From Bacteroidota bacterium (GTDB lineage: Bacteria > Bacteroidota > Ignavibacteria > UBA10030 > SZUA-254): DNA of 8,476 nucleotides. The position numbers and the translations under genes are program-made. Shown here piece by piece: positions 6,373-8,476 of the stretch; the first letter of the stretch is position 1; every line of letters starts with the position of its first letter. Under the pieces are notes generated by a model, which did not search any database, was not told the DNA's origin, and worked only from the letters and a program-made list of their open reading frames with translations. Location: contig SCUC01000170.1 of assembly GCA_004322375.1 (NCBI GenBank), positions 1 to 8,476 on the forward strand. Reading direction: 5' to 3'.

Positions 6373-8157
6373 ATGTGTAATAAAAAAAAATACGTTCTTT
6401 ATATTCTACTCACTTTGTCAATAGCATATTCTCAATCCGTCCCGGAAAAATGGCTGACGTATTATGAGAAGAGTGATTTCAAGAAGACGCCGCGGTATGA
6501 TGAGACGATGCAGTACTGCCGCGAGCTGGAGAAGGCTTCGCCGTGGATTAAAGTGACGAGTTTCGGCAAAAGTCTGCAGGGGAGAGACCTGCCTCTGGTA
6601 ATCGCTTCGAGCGAGAAAACATTTGACGCGAAGAAGTCGGCGACATCGAAGAAGGCAACAATTTTAATTCAGAACGGGATTCATTCGGGTGAGATTGACG
6701 GCAAGGACGCGTGCCTGATGCTGCTGCGGGATATTGCAATCACAAAGACAAAAGCGGCATTGCTTGACCATGTGAATTTGCTCATCATCCCGATATTTAA
6801 CGTTGACGGGCATGAGCGATTCGGCAAGTATAATCGCATCAATCAAAATGGACCAGAGGAGATGGGGTGGCGCGTCAACGCGCAGAATTTGAATCTCAAT
6901 CGCGATTACATGAAGGCTGATTCACCCGAAATGCAAGCCTGGCTGAAAATGTACAACGCGTGGCTGCCGGACTTTTTTGTTGATTGCCACGTTACGGATG
7001 GCGCGGATTTCCAGCACATTGTTACGTATAGCATTGAGACGCGGGAGATGATTGCCGAGCCTGTGCGAACGTGGGTGAATGATTCGTATATTCCCGCGCT
7101 TGAATCGCGCATGAAGGAATTGGGAGAAGATATTATTCCCTACGTATTTTTTGCAGATAATAAGGAACCGATGAAGGGGTTATTAGAGTGGCCCACGCCG
7201 CCGCGATTTTCGACGGCTTATACGGCAATTCACAACCGCCCTGGATTGTTGATTGAAACCCACATGCTGAAAGATTACAAGACGCGGGTCGAGGGAACAT
7301 ATAAAACGTTAGAGGTGACAATCGAGCGGGTGAATGAAGAATACAGCATGTTGAAGAACGCAATCAAAGAAGCGGATGAACAGACAAAGACCGCGCTTGA
7401 AAATCCGTATCCGTTATTGTTTGGCGTCGGGAAAGGGTCGTCAACGATAACACATTTTAAGGGATACAAACAGACCATTGAGAAGAGCGATGTTTCCGGA
7501 GGAGATTGGATTAAATATACCAACGAACCGTTCGAGGCGGATATTCCACGACTCGACAGTATTTACGTAACAAAAACGATCGAGCCGCCGAAAGCGTATA
7601 TCATTCCCGCTCCATGGAGCGAAGTTATCGAGCGTTTGAAGTATCATGGTGTGAAGCTTGAACGGATGACTGCTTCGCTGGATTTGGAAGTAGAGATGTA
7701 CCGTTGCTCCAATTTCAAGTGGCAGGCTCGTCCGTTTGAAGGAAGACACCCGGTGACATTTTCTGTTGAAAAATTTAAGGAGAAGAGAACATTTCCCGCC
7801 GGAAGCATTGTAGCGTGGATGCACCAGAGGACAGCGCGCGTGCTTATCCACGCACTGGAACCGGAGGCGCCGGATGCGTTTGTGCAATGGGGATTTTTTG
7901 ATGCCGTATTTGAACAGAAAGAGTATGCGGAGGATTATGTAATGGAGAAAGTCGCACGTGAAATTCTGGCGGCGAATCCACGATTGAAGGAAGAGTTTGC
8001 GTATAAGGTAAAGACCGATTCGGCGTTTGCTGCATCGCCGGATGCCCGGTTGAATTTTTTCTATCAGCGTTCACCGTATTGGGATAAACAATTGAATGTG
8101 TATCCGGTGGCGCGGCTTATGTGGGAAGTGCCGATTCCGACAGAAGCTGTGAAGTAA
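6373..8157 (+). CDS. Secreted M14-family zinc carboxypeptidase-like peptidase
   Basis: This is a 594-residue exported peptidase of family M14, which removes C-terminal residues from peptides or cleaves related amide bonds using one zinc. A signal peptide is clear: MCNKKK, then a hydrophobic run to about residue 19, with likely cleavage near AYSQS. The zinc ligands are H104 and E107 (HSGE) and H206 (VDCH). N176-R177 matches the substrate carboxylate-binding Asn-Arg pair, and E295 in LIETH is the catalytic glutamate, so the enzyme should be active. The catalytic domain covers about 25-330. The remaining C-terminal region (about 350-594, with PAPWSEVIERL, GFFDAVFEQKEY and YQRSPYWD) is a conserved extension seen in long bacterial M14 proteins, from memory. 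Its base composition is richer in G+C than the R-M genes (32 G/C in bases 6541-6600 by hand count), like the M64 gene. Likely a periplasmic or extracellular protein-degrading enzyme; substrate unknown. Confidence 0.93.
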   Translation: MCNKKKYVLYILLTLSIAYSQSVPEKWLTYYEKSDFKKTPRYDETMQYCRELEKASPWIKVTSFGKSLQGRDLPLVIASSEKTFDAKKSATSKKATILIQNGIHSGEIDGKDACLMLLRDIAITKTKAALLDHVNLLIIPIFNVDGHERFGKYNRINQNGPEEMGWRVNAQNLNLNRDYMKADSPEMQAWLKMYNAWLPDFFVDCHVTDGADFQHIVTYSIETREMIAEPVRTWVNDSYIPALESRMKELGEDIIPYVFFADNKEPMKGLLEWPTPPRFSTAYTAIHNRPGLLIETHMLKDYKTRVEGTYKTLEVTIERVNEEYSMLKNAIKEADEQTKTALENPYPLLFGVGKGSSTITHFKGYKQTIEKSDVSGGDWIKYTNEPFEADIPRLDSIYVTKTIEPPKAYIIPAPWSEVIERLKYHGVKLERMTASLDLEVEMYRCSNFKWQARPFEGRHPVTFSVEKFKEKRTFPAGSIVAWMHQRTARVLIHALEPEAPDAFVQWGFFDAVFEQKEYAEDYVMEKVAREILAANPRLKEEFAYKVKTDSAFAASPDARLNFFYQRSPYWDKQLNVYPVARLMWEVPIPTEAVK

Positions 8158-8227
8158 GGTTTACACACGGAATTATTGTGATTATTGGAAATTGTTTTGT
8201 TAAATTGAAATCACGTTCTTAAAATTA

Positions 8228-8280
8228 CAAATCTCAATGGTCAAATCCCAAATAAATTTCAAATAACAATTCCCAAAATA
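8228..8280. repeat. CAAAT-rich low-complexity filler after the M14 gene
   Basis: CAAAT occurs at 8228, 8242, 8249 and 8260, mixed with CCCAAA and AATAAATTT. It is typical intergenic filler for this kind of genome. In the gene-free stretch 8158-8299 there is otherwise nothing I can support: no reading frame of note, no RNA gene, and no clear terminator after the M14 stop. Confidence 0.45.
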
Positions 8281-8291
8281 TAATATATGAC

Positions 8292-8299
8292 TTATTTTA
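8292..8299. repeat. Left target-site duplication of the MITE
   Basis: TTATTTTA, identical to 8463-8470 on the other side of the element. The repeat abuts the terminal inverted repeat exactly, and it cannot be extended to nine bases because the next base differs. Confidence 0.8.
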
Positions 8300-8462
8300 C
8301 TGATGTTACGCAACACAACTGCAATACCTAATAATTTTAGGTTTGCCTCTTAACTCAACTCCCTTCGTCCCCCCTTCTCTTGCAAGAGAAGGGGGAAGGG
8401 GGATGAGTTCGCGTCATTAACCTTAATTTTTTAGCTCAGAATATGAATTTGCGTAACATCAG
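8300..8462. mobile_element. Complete 163-bp MITE-like element with 14-bp TIRs and 8-bp target duplication
   Basis: The ends CTGATGTTACGCAA (8300-8313) and TTGCGTAACATCAG (8449-8462) are perfect inverted repeats. Directly outside them, TTATTTTA occurs at both 8292-8299 and 8463-8470, a perfect 8-base direct repeat as left by transposase insertion. The inside has no coding capacity; it holds a strong GC-rich palindrome (8370-8395) with further imperfect complementarity around it (AACTCAACTCCC against GGATGAGTT), so much of the element could fold into one hairpin. It is non-autonomous and must have been moved by a transposase encoded elsewhere. A CTGA start is seen in several IS4-family ends such as IS10 and IS50, but that assignment is weak. 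The intact duplication suggests a fairly recent insertion. Confidence 0.85.
8370..8395. repeat. Perfect 26-base palindrome at the core of the MITE
   Basis: Thirteen bases (CCCCCTTCTCTTG) are followed directly by their exact complement. As RNA or single-stranded DNA it would form a stable hairpin with a very small loop. It could block transcription from either side, but no T-run follows on either strand, so it is not called as an intrinsic terminator. The flanking arms (8352-8369 and 8396-8410) extend the symmetry imperfectly. Confidence 0.8.
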
Positions 8463-8470
8463 TTATTTTA
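8463..8470. repeat. Right target-site duplication of the MITE
   Basis: TTATTTTA, the second copy of the 8-base target duplication, immediately after the right terminal inverted repeat. Confidence 0.8.
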
Positions 8471-8476
8471 TTCGGA

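Noticed and set aside
7441..7887. 148-codon open frame on the minus strand inside the M14 gene
   Set aside because: It lies wholly opposite the conserved M14 C-terminal region, and its translation has no family-like pattern.
8370..8395. Intrinsic terminator for the M14 gene
   Set aside because: The hairpin is strong, but no T-run follows on either strand, it is over 200 bases past the stop, and it is internal to the MITE.

Overview
The window reads as chromosome from a member of the Bacteroidota/Ignavibacteriota (FCB) side of the bacterial tree. This rests on three things: Sec-exported M64 and M14 metallopeptidases of the kinds common there; AT-rich intergenic filler built from short units (AATTAAAAAGT, AATCTA, CAAAT) placed just before gene starts; and a lack of strong Shine-Dalgarno sites before most genes. 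Species cannot be named from sequence alone. All genes run on the + strand; there are no tRNA, rRNA or CRISPR features.

Layout: (1) 1-180, the 3' end of a small single-span membrane protein. (2) 206-1684, a secreted M64 ('IgA peptidase'-type) zinc metallopeptidase with a complete HEFGH site. (3) 1782-3545, a 587-residue coiled-coil/TPR protein ending in two glycine-rich membrane segments. (4) 3623-6225, a tight three-gene cluster: a beta-order N4/N6 DNA methyltransferase, a probable PD-(D/E)xK restriction endonuclease 12 nt downstream, and a 114-residue unknown protein whose ATG overlaps the endonuclease stop by one base. (5) 6226-6372, a spacer with a 'gcaat...attgc'-ended dispersed repeat and AATCTA repeats. 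(6) 6373-8157, a secreted M14 zinc carboxypeptidase-like protein with all expected metal and catalytic residues. (7) 8158-8476, non-coding, with CAAAT-rich filler and a complete 163-bp MITE-like element bounded by perfect 14-bp terminal inverted repeats and a perfect 8-bp target duplication.

The picture is of a restriction-modification island, visibly more AT-rich than its flanks, sitting between two host genes for exported peptidases. The methyltransferase and endonuclease probably form a type II system. The small third gene and the upstream TPR/membrane protein are uncharacterised passengers or partners. The best-supported new items are the MITE at the right end and the unassigned endonuclease plus small-protein pair. 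The TPR-membrane protein is the more speculative lead.
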